Assembly: GCA_018609935.1 (NCBI GenBank)
Contig: JAHENH010000090.1
Location: 1-7,867, forward strand
Direction of reading: 5' to 3'
Length of the DNA: 7,867 nt
DNA from: Halobacteriales archaeon
GTDB taxonomy: Archaea; Halobacteriota; Halobacteria; Halorutilales; JAHENH01
The position numbers were made by a program, and so were the translations under genes. Below, in pieces: positions 1-4,952 of the stretch. Position 1 is the stretch's first letter; the number at the start of each line of letters is the position of its first letter. The notes beneath the pieces are model-generated. The model was not told the DNA's origin. It searched no databases and saw only the letters and a program-made list of their open reading frames with translations.

Positions 1-8
1 GGTCTGTA
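1..8. repeat. Left copy of 8-bp terminal identity GGTCTGTA
   Basis: These eight bases are identical and in the same orientation to the last eight bases of the window (7860-7867). Merging the copies gives a 7,859-bp circle in which the edge-spanning minus-strand gene terminates naturally. Alternatives are a short target-site duplication or chance. No transposase, integrase or terminal inverted repeat accompanies it. Confidence 0.6.
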
Positions 9-471
9 TAGTTACAGGGAGAGTAAGACTGCTGTCCGAAATGGAGACCGTTCCCGTTCCCGTGTTGTGCTGGGCTTCTAAGAGGATACTTTCGTCTCTG
101 TCCACAAACAAGAGTTCTTGTTCGTTCCCTGTCTTTCCACCTTTCCCAACATTTACGCCACTACTTGCATCGCTTTCGAGGTCTTCCCGAATGAATCGGG
201 TTTCTACTCCGTTTGCGTCCGTTATAAGTATTCGTATTTTGCTGTCGATGGTGCTTGTTCCGTCCGAGAGTGAACAGGTGTATGTTCCTCTGTTGTCCAC
301 TCCTTTATTTATCTTTCCATTTCCAACAAAAACTCTTTGTTGGGCCGGAACTATAAATTCTCCAAACTGCTCAAAACTTGTTTGGTTGAGACCTGCGTCT
401 GTTGTGTTGTCCAAGTCGCCAAATCTTAAGCTCCTTGGATATTCATTCCTTACTCTTTTATTTCTTGCCAT
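1..471 (-). CDS. Beta-rich virion protein, candidate single-jelly-roll capsid protein (runs off left edge)
   Basis: The ORF starts at ATG 471 after GGAGGATTGAT, a strong ribosome binding site, and stays open for 157 codons to the window edge. If the 8-bp terminal identity is a circle junction, it ends one Leu codon later at a TAA, giving a 158-aa protein. The first 15 residues are basic (MARNKRVRNEYPRSL), like the nucleic-acid-facing arm of many capsid proteins. The rest alternates short hydrophobic strands with Gly/Asp/Asn turns, for example FGEFIVPAQQRVFVG near 37-51 and KIRILITDANGVETRF near 75-90, with no membrane segment. It lies two genes after the packaging ATPase, where small major capsid proteins lie in sphaerolipovirus-like genomes. 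The capsid role is inferred from fold pattern and position. A minor virion protein is the main alternative. The CDS itself is near certain. Confidence 0.85.
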   Translation of the reverse strand, partial: MARNKRVRNEYPRSLRFGDLDNTTDAGLNQTSFEQFGEFIVPAQQRVFVGNGKINKGVDNRGTYTCSLSDGTSTIDSKIRILITDANGVETRFIREDLESDASSGVNVGKGGKTGNEQELLFVDRDESILLEAQHNTGTGTVSISDSSLTLPVTIQT

Positions 472-508
472 TTTTTATCAATCCTCCGATTTTCTTTTGT
501 CTTTTAAA

Positions 509-853
509 TTAAATGCCTCTTTCTACCTGTCCGTTGCTCTGATTTCCGCTTAGAAGTCCGCCGAAACCTTGTCCGCTTGTTATTCTTCTTCTTCCTTCGG
601 TTACAACATCTTCAAATCCGTCGATGAGCATACCTGTTGCAACGGCTGAAAACTGTCTTTTTGCTCCGAATTGTCCTGCCAACATATTTAATCCGATGGC
701 TCCTGCTACTTTTGAAAATCCACTCCGGAAAGTCCCATTGCCTAAGGGTGTCTGTGCGATGAGCATTTCTGTTCCTACCTTTGAGCCTGCTATTAAGAAC
801 CCATCCAAAAGAGAGATTTTTCCAACTTTTTGTTTTGTTATATTTTTCGCCAT
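509..853 (-). CDS. Gly-rich hydrophobic virion-associated protein, 114 aa
   Basis: I do not recognise the family. I chose ATG 853 (MAKNITKQKV) over an upstream ATG at 871 because GGTGAT, a perfect archaeal-type ribosome binding site, lies five bases before it. After a basic N-terminus, residues 15-80 are hydrophobic and rich in Gly, Ala and Met (LLDGFLIAGSKVG, GAIGLNMLAGQFG), interrupted by charged residues. This looks more like membrane-associated or amphipathic helices than one clear transmembrane span. The tail is basic and then Gly/Asn/Gln-rich (GRRRITSGQGFGGLL). The gene follows the packaging ATPase, has its own candidate promoter, and precedes the capsid candidate by 37 bases. A small internal-membrane or capsid-cofactor role fits the context but is inferred. 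Confidence 0.85.
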   Translation of the reverse strand: MAKNITKQKVGKISLLDGFLIAGSKVGTEMLIAQTPLGNGTFRSGFSKVAGAIGLNMLAGQFGAKRQFSAVATGMLIDGFEDVVTEGRRRITSGQGFGGLLSGNQSNGQVERGI

Positions 854-884
854 ATATATCACCATATACAATATAATAATACAT

Positions 885-893
885 ATATATAAA
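885..893 (-). promoter_or_regulatory. Candidate TATA box for the structural operon
   Basis: Minus-strand ACAAAG followed by TTTATATAT resembles an archaeal BRE/TATA element. Initiation about 25 bases downstream would fall near 864, just before the GGTGAT ribosome binding site of the 114-aa gene starting at 853. The gap between ATPase and structural block (854-930) is the longest non-coding gap among the leftward genes, which supports a separate late promoter. The surrounding sequence is very AT-rich, so chance TATA matches are likely. Confidence 0.5.
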
Positions 894-912
894 TCTTTGT
901 TAAATAGATTTC

Positions 913-918
913 AAAAAA
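913..918 (-). terminator. Weak oligo-T termination signal after the ATPase gene
   Basis: The minus strand carries a T6 run about a dozen bases after the ATPase stop codon and before the internal TATA box. Archaeal RNA polymerase can release at T-runs, but six Ts is marginal and there is no hairpin. It may cause only partial termination between the early and structural segments. Confidence 0.3.
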
Positions 919-930
919 GGTATAATATCA

Positions 931-1521
931 TTAAATATGTGGGTTTATAAATGGCTCTTTTCCGATTTCTTTGATTACAAAATTATTTGGAGAATTCATT
1001 TCATAATTTAATTCTCGGGTTATTAAATCTCCCATTCCTTTATAAACCTGGTCGAATTTTCTTTTTGCGTTTTCTCCTTGGATTGAGAAGGATATAATAT
1101 TTTTGCAACTCTCAAAAAAATATGTTGGGATGTCCTGCGGTCTTCTGGTAATACCTATTAGACTAATGTTGTAGTGTCGGTGTGAAGTGAAAACATCTGC
1201 TGAAGCTTGTTTAACATCAAAATTGTGCCGAAAAATAAGGTCAAATTCGTCTATAAGCCCACAATCTACAACACCTTTTTTACAAAGCTCTTTAAGTCGC
1301 TTACAATACCCTTCAAAATCCTCTCGAAAATCTTTAAATTTGTAAATATAAAAGTTATCTGGCTCGTCCAAAAAATCGTGGCTGTGCGGTGTGTAAACCA
1401 AAACATTCATATTCCTATTCTTTACTATATATTTTGCTAAATAGGTCTTTCCACTCCCCTGGAGACCACAAATTACAGTTTTGTGGTTGCGGAAACTCAC
1501 TTTCCTAAACCTATTCTTCAT
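931..1521 (-). CDS. FtsK/HerA/A32-superfamily genome-packaging ATPase
   Basis: This 196-aa P-loop ATPase probably drives DNA into a preformed capsid. The Walker A motif GLQGSGKT is at residues 19-26. Walker B is the hydrophobic run ending in Asp-Glu at 91-92 (VDCGLIDEFD). A downstream block at 113-132 (SHRHYNISLIGITRRPQDIP) matches the Arg/His...RP motif that follows Walker B in HerA/FtsK and viral A32-like packaging ATPases. The length is normal for compact ATPases of tailless archaeal viruses such as the STIV and sphaerolipovirus types, and too short for terminase or cellular FtsK/HerA. A GGGGGG ribosome binding site precedes ATG 1521. The gene overlaps the upstream HTH gene by 11 bases, which suggests coupled translation. 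Zot-like secretion ATPases of filamentous viruses are the main alternative, but the domain is soluble with no transmembrane segment. Confidence 0.88.
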   Translation of the reverse strand: MKNRFRKVSFRNHKTVICGLQGSGKTYLAKYIVKNRNMNVLVYTPHSHDFLDEPDNFYIYKFKDFREDFEGYCKRLKELCKKGVVDCGLIDEFDLIFRHNFDVKQASADVFTSHRHYNISLIGITRRPQDIPTYFFESCKNIISFSIQGENAKRKFDQVYKGMGDLITRELNYEMNSPNNFVIKEIGKEPFINPHI

Positions 1522-1768
1522 TATTCCCCCCTATTTCCTCTTTTCTCGTTCCTACTGAGATGTTGTCTGCTGTAAGGGAGTGAGTTGTTTCCACTTCAAA
1601 CTCTTTTCTTATTTTTTCTTTTCTTCTCCAAATTGTAGTCAATGATAGATTTAGTTCGTCTGCTATCTCCTGAAGGGTGTATCCCATTGCCAAACTCCAC
1701 ATTACCCTCATATCTTCGTCTGAAAGGTTTTCTTGGGTTTTCCCCCAAAGTTTTAGTTCTCCGCCCAT
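1511..1768 (-). CDS. Small helix-turn-helix DNA-binding protein, 85 aa
   Basis: Residues 15-56 form a helical bundle with a clear helix-turn-helix: LSDEDMRVMWSLAMGYTLQE leads into IADELNLSLTTIWRRKEKI. The phrase 'G-Y-T-L-Q-E-I-A-D-E-L-N-L-S-L-T-T-I-W-R-R' has the spacing of LuxR/sigma-region-4-like HTH units, with Arg/Lys on the recognition helix. The last 30 residues are polar and probably flexible. AAGGAG lies just before ATG 1768, inside the end of the preceding gene, whose stop is five bases away. The ATPase gene starts within its 3' end. Likely a transcription regulator, or less likely a small packaging subunit that recognises viral DNA next to the ATPase. Its target cannot be read from the sequence. 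Confidence 0.85.
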   Translation of the reverse strand: MGGELKLWGKTQENLSDEDMRVMWSLAMGYTLQEIADELNLSLTTIWRRKEKIRKEFEVETTHSLTADNISVGTRKEEIGGNNEE

Positions 1769-1772
1769 TTAT

Positions 1773-2075
1773 TTACTCCTTTATATCTATAGTTTGGTCT
1801 ATACTGCTGTTGATTATATGTTCTGCTACTACTCTCCTTATTATTTCGTCTTCCATATCTCTTTTTGAAATTGTCGTATGCTTTGAGAATAGTGTGAGAT
1901 ATTTGTCGATATTTCTTGCTATTTCCTTTACATCTTTTTCTCCCATACTCCCTTTATAACTGTTTTTTTTCTGTATTTTTCGGAGAGAGATAGCTATATT
2001 CTTGATGTCTGTCGCTACTCCTCTAAATTCTTTTAATGTTTTAAAACCTTCTTTTATTTCTTTCCATAAACCCAT
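1773..2075 (-). CDS. Small charged helical protein, 100 aa, unknown function
   Basis: I do not recognise a family. The start at 2075 follows AGGAGGT at good spacing. The sequence is predicted almost wholly helical, with a heptad-like N-terminal half (LWKEIKEGFKTLKEFRGVATDIKNIAISLRK) and a second helical half after a short Ser/Gly break near residue 43. There is no membrane segment or Cys motif. It sits between the basic 209-aa protein and the HTH protein and reads as part of the same transcript, so a DNA-related or assembly accessory role is plausible but unproven. Confidence 0.8.
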   Translation of the reverse strand: MGLWKEIKEGFKTLKEFRGVATDIKNIAISLRKIQKKNSYKGSMGEKDVKEIARNIDKYLTLFSKHTTISKRDMEDEIIRRVVAEHIINSSIDQTIDIKE

Positions 2076-2134
2076 ATATTTACCTCCTAATTTTTATTGT
2101 ATTTCATTTTCTTTTTTGCTTTGCTATATCTCAT

Positions 2135-2764
2135 TCATATCTCCAGTTGTTTTATCCATTTATCCCCGTTATACTCTAGTAAGTGTTCAAAATCGGAGAT
2201 TTTTAGGTCTCCTGCTTCTTCTTTAACATCTTCCACAGAATTTTTTACAAATTTTAGGACTTTTTTTTGTTTGTCTGAAAGAGAATTAGGAGAAGAGGGA
2301 GAGGATTTAGAAGTTTCTGTTTCTTGAAGGGTTTTTTGGTTTTTAGGTTTCCTCTCCGCCTTCTCTTCTTTCGCTTTGGTGGATTTAGTAGAATTTGAGT
2401 TTTTTACTCTTTTTTTGATTTTATCAATATCAAGTTTTCTCTTGATTTTCTCCCCGTGTTTCATTTGTTTGTTTTTATCTTCTTTTTTTTTGTCTGTCTT
2501 TTCCGGGTTTTCTTTTTGTCTTTTTGGTCTTTTCTCGGGTTTTCTCCTCTGCCTCTGCTGTTTTTGTTTTCTATTCGCACCTTTTGAAATTGTGCCTTCA
2601 ACTTTCTCCCAGAGCTTGATTATATTCCCTGCGGTCTCGTTCAATTCTGATAGAAAAGAGTTCATATTTTGTTGAGGAGAAGAGGATGGGGGTGTTGAGG
2701 GTTCTCCCCCGTCCTCTCCTTCTAAGAATACATCGAGGTCGTTCTTGCTTACTTTTTTCGCCAT
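2135..2764 (-). CDS. Highly basic, largely disordered protein, 209 aa; possible DNA-binding or condensing protein
   Basis: Not recognised as a known family. Residues 1-30 are acidic then Ser/Pro-rich. Residues 34-58 can form an amphipathic helix (FLSELNETAGNIIKLWEKV). Residues 60-140 are extremely rich in Lys, Arg and Gln. Residues 160-209 form a small folded-looking domain ending in Trp and Leu (SDKQKKVLKFVKNSVEDV, then EHLLEYNGDKWIKQL). The layout is two small folded ends joined by a polybasic linker, which suggests non-specific nucleic-acid binding such as genome condensation, or an origin-binding accessory. ATG 2764 lies two bases before the preceding stop codon (2766) with a weak AGGCGG site, so translation is probably coupled to the 47-aa gene. 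Confidence 0.82.
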   Translation of the reverse strand: MAKKVSKNDLDVFLEGEDGGEPSTPPSSSPQQNMNSFLSELNETAGNIIKLWEKVEGTISKGANRKQKQQRQRRKPEKRPKRQKENPEKTDKKKEDKNKQMKHGEKIKRKLDIDKIKKRVKNSNSTKSTKAKEEKAERKPKNQKTLQETETSKSSPSSPNSLSDKQKKVLKFVKNSVEDVKEEAGDLKISDFEHLLEYNGDKWIKQLEI

Positions 2765-2765
2765 A

Positions 2766-2909
2766 TTACCGCCTTTTTAAAGTTTTTTTGGTTGTTTTTC
2801 TGTTTTTATATTCGTCTTGAAATAGAACTTGTTTAAAAGATTCTCTAAAATCTTCGTCAGAGTCCAATTCGTCTAATATCAATGCTTTTATTTTTTCAAT
2901 AGATAACAT
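2766..2909 (-). CDS. Small protein, 47 aa, first recognised gene of the leftward operon
   Basis: The ORF encodes MLSIEKIKALILDELDSDED and ends in a Lys/Arg-rich tail (KKTLKRR). An excellent ribosome binding site, GAGGAGGG, lies eight bases before ATG 2909, and the next gene begins two bases past its stop codon. Both support real translation despite the small size. The first half is an acidic amphipathic helix and the second is basic, so it may be a small adaptor or regulator. It has no recognised family. Its position directly behind the leftward promoter suggests early expression. Confidence 0.72.
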   Translation of the reverse strand: MLSIEKIKALILDELDSDEDFRESFKQVLFQDEYKNRKTTKKTLKRR

Positions 2910-2964
2910 TTATTTTCCCTCCTCTATTTTCCATTGTTTTTTTGAATTCTATATCTTTCACCAT
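2896..2964 (-). CDS. Possible leaderless 22-aa ORF overlapping the start of the 47-aa gene
   Basis: ATG 2964 opens a 22-codon frame (MVKDIEFKKTMENRGGKINV and two more residues) that ends at TGA inside the 47-aa gene, in a different frame. No ribosome binding site precedes it. It lies at the distance from the leftward TATA box where transcription should start, which fits a leaderless archaeal start. Its translation would pass over the ribosome binding site of the 47-aa gene, so it could act as a leader peptide. Chance is a serious alternative for an ORF this short. Confidence 0.25.
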   Translation of the reverse strand: MVKDIEFKKTMENRGGKINVIY

Positions 2965-2977
2965 CGATTTATGTATA

Positions 2978-3004
2978 AAACAGTTTTCTTTTATAAAACT
3001 TTCG
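2978..3004 (-). promoter_or_regulatory. Leftward promoter core (BRE plus TATA) for the main operon
   Basis: On the minus strand CGAAAG is followed by TTTTATAAAAG (TATA at 2989-2998) and then AAAACTGTTT. This is a strong archaeal BRE/TATA arrangement. Initiation about 25 bases downstream falls near 2968, before the 47-aa gene at 2909. The 27-base core matches the rightward promoter at 3191-3217 at 24 positions. Confidence 0.72.
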
Positions 3005-3190
3005 TCCAAAAATTTTTTTTTTATTTTTTTTTTAAGGTAAGTAAGTAAGGAAGGTGTTTATTTTGTATTACATTGTATTACATTGTATTACATTGTATTA
3101 CATTGTATTACAAAATTAACCTCTTTTACTTAATTTCTGCTAAAAAAATAAAAAAAATAAAAAATCCCGGGTTTTATTTATAAAGGAGAC
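3005..3190. other. AT-rich intergenic control region, candidate replication origin
   Basis: This gene-free stretch separates the two divergent promoters. From left to right it holds T-rich runs (3013-3033), a short GTAA tandem repeat (about 3037-3048), the five-copy 10-bp array (3063-3112), long A-rich runs (3142-3164) and a CCCGGG palindrome (3166-3171) beside TTTATAAA (3177-3184). Iterons next to easily melted A/T tracts between divergent operons are typical of plasmid and viral origins. No initiator gene is recognised, so the origin call rests on architecture alone. Confidence 0.5.
3063..3112. repeat. Five perfect tandem copies of a 10-bp iteron, TTGTATTACA
   Basis: Copies start at 3063, 3073, 3083, 3093 and 3103 and are identical. 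Each contains a near-perfect dyad, TGTA-T-TACA, and each junction contains a second one, TACA-T-TGTA. A 10-bp period keeps all dyads on about the same face of the helix, as expected for cooperative binding by a dimeric protein. The array lies close to the midpoint between the mirrored promoters. The ribbon-helix-helix protein at 3543-3701 is the best candidate ligand (inference). Confidence 0.95.
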
Positions 3191-3217
3191 CGAAAGATAT
3201 ATAAAAGAAAACTATTT
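3191..3217 (+). promoter_or_regulatory. Rightward promoter core (BRE plus TATA) for the small + operon
   Basis: CGAAAG is followed by ATATATAAAAG (TATA at 3198-3206) and AAAACTATTT. Initiation about 25 bases after the TATA centre would fall near 3222-3228, leaving a very short leader before the GAGGTG site and ATG 3240. The core matches the leftward promoter in mirror orientation. A second TTTATAAA at 3177-3184 is a weaker alternative. Confidence 0.72.
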
Positions 3218-3239
3218 GCTCTTAATCGAGGTGTAATGA

Positions 3240-3356
3240 ATGGATGTAAAATATAAAAAGATTGGAGAAATTAAGATTCCTCGGAAACAAGAGGACAATC
3301 TGCCTACAAAAGAAATAATGAAAAAACTGAAAAAAATAAAGGAGGTTTTAAAATGA
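3240..3356 (+). CDS. Small basic protein, 38 aa, first gene of the + operon
   Basis: ATG 3240 follows GAGGTG (3228-3233) at six bases. The protein begins MDVKYKKIGEIKIPRKQED and ends in a Lys-rich helix (MKKLKKIKEVLK). An overlapping ATG at 3236 gives only a six-codon frame and was not chosen. The stop codon overlaps the next start in an ATGA (3353-3356), a sign of translational coupling. No family is recognised. Its small size, positive charge and placement with two other putative DNA-binding proteins suggest a regulatory role. Confidence 0.65.
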   Translation: MDVKYKKIGEIKIPRKQEDNLPTKEIMKKLKKIKEVLK

Positions 3357-3565
3357 ACTACTATAAAAGAAAAAAGCTCTCGAAAGACCTTGTTAAAAAG
3401 TTGATGAATGAGGGAGAGAGCAAGGAAAAAATAATCTATAAAGTCTCCGAAGAGTATCATCTTTCGGAGAACTGGGTTGAGAAATACTTCCAAAAGATTT
3501 TGGGTTACCTCGACATAACTGAAGAGGAGTATGAAGGAGAGGATGGAACAGGAGAAAATAGTTAA
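3353..3565 (+). CDS. Small HTH-like protein, 70 aa
   Basis: A perfect GGAGGT site (3341-3346) lies seven bases before ATG 3353. Residues 9-50 look like a compact three-helix domain: LSKDLVKKLMNEGESKEKII, then the turn YHLSENWVEKYFQKIL. The pattern 'G-E-S-K-E-K-I-I...H-L-S-E-N-W-V' has the shape of a helix-turn-helix. The tail is acidic (EEEYEGEDGTGE). It overlaps the 38-aa gene by four bases and the ribbon-helix-helix gene by 23 bases, so the three are probably translated together. A regulator or replication accessory is plausible. The family is not recognised. Confidence 0.8.
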   Translation: MNYYKRKKLSKDLVKKLMNEGESKEKIIYKVSEEYHLSENWVEKYFQKILGYLDITEEEYEGEDGTGENS

Positions 3566-3701
3566 TCTGCGGATGTATAAATCTCAATTAGACCGCTTAA
3601 AAAAGGTTGTAAGGAGAGAGGGAGAGAAGTATACTTCTCGGTCGCACTTCCTTCGCTGTGCTGTTGAACGCCTTTTAAGAGAAGAAGAGGGAGAAGCTTA
3701 A
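3543..3701 (+). CDS. Ribbon-helix-helix (CopG/Arc-like) DNA-binding protein, 52 aa
   Basis: The 52-aa product has the classic ribbon-helix-helix layout. A short N-terminal strand (EKIVNLRMYKSQ) is followed by helix 1 (QLDRLKKVVRREG), a turn with the typical Ser-Arg-Ser (YTSRSHFLR), and helix 2 (FLRCAVERLLREEE). Members dimerise and insert the paired N-terminal strands into the major groove of short palindromic operators, often on tandem sites. Its start lies inside the previous gene, beside AGGAGAGG at 3536-3543. Its stop overlaps the stop of the convergent sulfotransferase-like gene. The nearby five-copy 10-bp dyad array is the obvious operator, so autoregulation, copy control or partition are likely roles (inference). 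Confidence 0.85.
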   Translation: MEQEKIVNLRMYKSQLDRLKKVVRREGEKYTSRSHFLRCAVERLLREEEGEA

Positions 3702-4225
3702 GAGAATTTAGGAGTTTTCGGCTTTATTGGTTCTTTTATCTTCTCCTCGGTTGTGTTTAGGAATTCTGCCAGTCCACGGATGGTTTTGTTATCATACTTT
3801 ATCAATTTCTCGAATTGTATACCTATCTGCTCTTCAAAATTTATTTCTTTGGTTTCTTTTGTTTCTTTATATGTTCCGAACCCCCCGTTTACATTTTCTA
3901 CGCTTTTTTTTCTGTCTTTTTCATTTCTTTTTATCCCAATTCCTCGGAGTTTATAACCTTTTTTTATGAAGTATTCTGTCCATTCTACTATGTTGGAACA
4001 TATTTTTACTGCTTCGATTTGTTTATCTTCGAGATATCTTATAAGAATTTTGTTGGGTTCGTATTTTCCAGAGTTGAAGAATGCTGTTATTTCTCCGTAA
4101 GCCCCCCTTTCTTCGTTTCCTTTGATATTATTCCCTATTCTATATCCGCTGTGTTCTATTATTTTCATACAGAGGGATGTTCCGCTTCTGATTTTTCCGT
4201 ATACTATTATTAGTTCTCTGTCCAT
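3698..4225 (-). CDS. Compact sulfotransferase-like protein, 175 aa
   Basis: Sulfotransferases move a sulfate group from PAPS onto a hydroxyl or amine of a sugar, lipid, protein or small molecule. The N-terminus carries the 5'-phosphosulfate loop: LIIVYGKIRSGTSL, with RSGTS at 13-17. Residues 37-44 (NEERGAYGE) match the 'N-x-x-G-[FYW]-x-E' stretch usual in the family. Residues 96-109 (IGIKRNEKDRKKSV) have the Arg100/Ser108 pair that contacts the 3'-phosphate. Residues 138-157 (FEKLIKYDNKTIRGLAEFLN) match the conserved late helix before the final Pro-rich loop. It is short, but like the reduced sulfotransferases found in phages it keeps both PAPS signatures, so I do not call it truncated. It follows the spike gene by one base, as the last gene of the leftward cluster. 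Its substrate is unknown. Confidence 0.75.
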   Translation of the reverse strand: MDRELIIVYGKIRSGTSLCMKIIEHSGYRIGNNIKGNEERGAYGEITAFFNSGKYEPNKILIRYLEDKQIEAVKICSNIVEWTEYFIKKGYKLRGIGIKRNEKDRKKSVENVNGGFGTYKETKETKEINFEEQIGIQFEKLIKYDNKTIRGLAEFLNTTEEKIKEPIKPKTPKFS

Positions 4226-4226
4226 C

Positions 4227-4949
4227 TTAACTTTGGAAGTTTGTAATCGGTGTTTTTATAGTGCTTTGTTTATTTGATGCTGAAAATGATTCGTTTCTCA
4301 TTTCAAAAGTCAGTTTTTCATTACTCAAACTTGTTTCGTCAGGAATATCAGTTGAGTGGCTTGCGGTAGGAGAAGAAACATCATTCAAATACAACTCCCA
4401 CGCTCCTGTTCCCTCGTCAAAATATATTAAAACAATTGTGTCGTTTGTCCAAGTAGCTTCCGAAGTAACATCTGTAACCTCGTAATTCCCTGCATTATCC
4501 GAAGTGTAAAAATATATTGTTCCTGAAGTCCCCAACAACCCCACTGCTGAACTCCCACTAAAAAAGTCTCCACTTCCCCAGAATCCCCAATTTATCGAAG
4601 AGCCATATACACTATCTAAATTCAAAACAAATTTCATTATCTGCTCTTTGGTTAAATCGATGGTTGTGTTGCTGTCAGTCATATGAAGCTCTACTTCACT
4701 ATCTGTTGTCGTGCCTGTCTTGATTGTAGCATACCACACCGTTTTCCCTACTACTCCCCCACTCCCTACTGTTTTTTCCGTCATTTCAGCCAATCCTATA
4801 TTGAAAGGTATTCTCCGCTGATTTAACAACCAGATTTTTCTATCCCCTGCCACATCTATATACTGTGTGTGGTCGTCTGCTGAAAGATTTTTGAGACTGC
4901 TGTGGTCTATTTCTGTCTCCGAAAGAGGTATTTTTTCATATGAACCCAA
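4227..4949 (-). CDS. Spike / receptor-binding protein with tail-fibre-type N-terminal motif, 240 aa
   Basis: Residues 16-36 contain HSSLKNLSADDHTQYID and then GDRKIW, a version of the 'L-x-x-D-D-H-x-Q-Y' motif that joins attachment and fibre parts in many phage tail fibres and virion appendages. Residues 60-230 look like a concanavalin-type beta-sandwich: alternating strands, many aromatics (SINWGFWGSGDFF) and Gly/Ser/Thr turns, with no membrane segment. It probably binds host surface glycans. The only workable start is TTG 4949, after a GGGGGG site; the nearby ATG is out of frame. The stop falls directly before the sulfotransferase-like ATG (TAAGATG), so the two are probably co-translated. 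The role is inferred from motif and fold pattern. Confidence 0.8.
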   Translation of the reverse strand: MGSYEKIPLSETEIDHSSLKNLSADDHTQYIDVAGDRKIWLLNQRRIPFNIGLAEMTEKTVGSGGVVGKTVWYATIKTGTTTDSEVELHMTDSNTTIDLTKEQIMKFVLNLDSVYGSSINWGFWGSGDFFSGSSAVGLLGTSGTIYFYTSDNAGNYEVTDVTSEATWTNDTIVLIYFDEGTGAWELYLNDVSSPTASHSTDIPDETSLSNEKLTFEMRNESFSASNKQSTIKTPITNFQS

Positions 4950-4952
4950 AGA

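Noticed and set aside
1..8. Terminal 8-bp identity read as a transposon target-site duplication or attachment site
   Set aside because: No transposase, recombinase, terminal inverted repeat or tRNA fragment is present, whereas circular closure explains both the gene end and the terminator. Not fully excluded.
41..553. Plus-strand 170-codon ORF at the left edge
   Set aside because: Antisense to the capsid candidate, with Ser/Leu/Phe/Pro-rich shadow composition and no ribosome binding site. The opposite strand fits the tightly packed operon.
864..888. Degenerate iteron-like words (TGTATTA and TTGTAT) near the internal promoter
   Set aside because: Only six- and seven-base partial matches, spaced 13 rather than 10 bases, in very AT-rich sequence. 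Chance is the simpler explanation.
3063..3112. Tandem repeats considered as a CRISPR array
   Set aside because: The units are 10 bp and directly abutting with no spacers, and no cas-like gene is present. They are iterons or operators.
3212..3493. Minus-strand 93-codon ORF over the + operon
   Set aside because: It lies antisense to the 38- and 70-aa genes, which have good ribosome binding sites and start/stop coupling. Its Phe/Leu/Ile-rich composition is that of a shadow frame.
3698..4225. Reading the 175-aa P-loop protein as a nucleotide kinase
   Set aside because: The loop is Y-G-K-I-R-S-G-T-S, lacking the GxxxxGK[ST] Walker A pattern. The RSGTS and the later Arg/Ser block fit PAPS-dependent sulfotransferases better.
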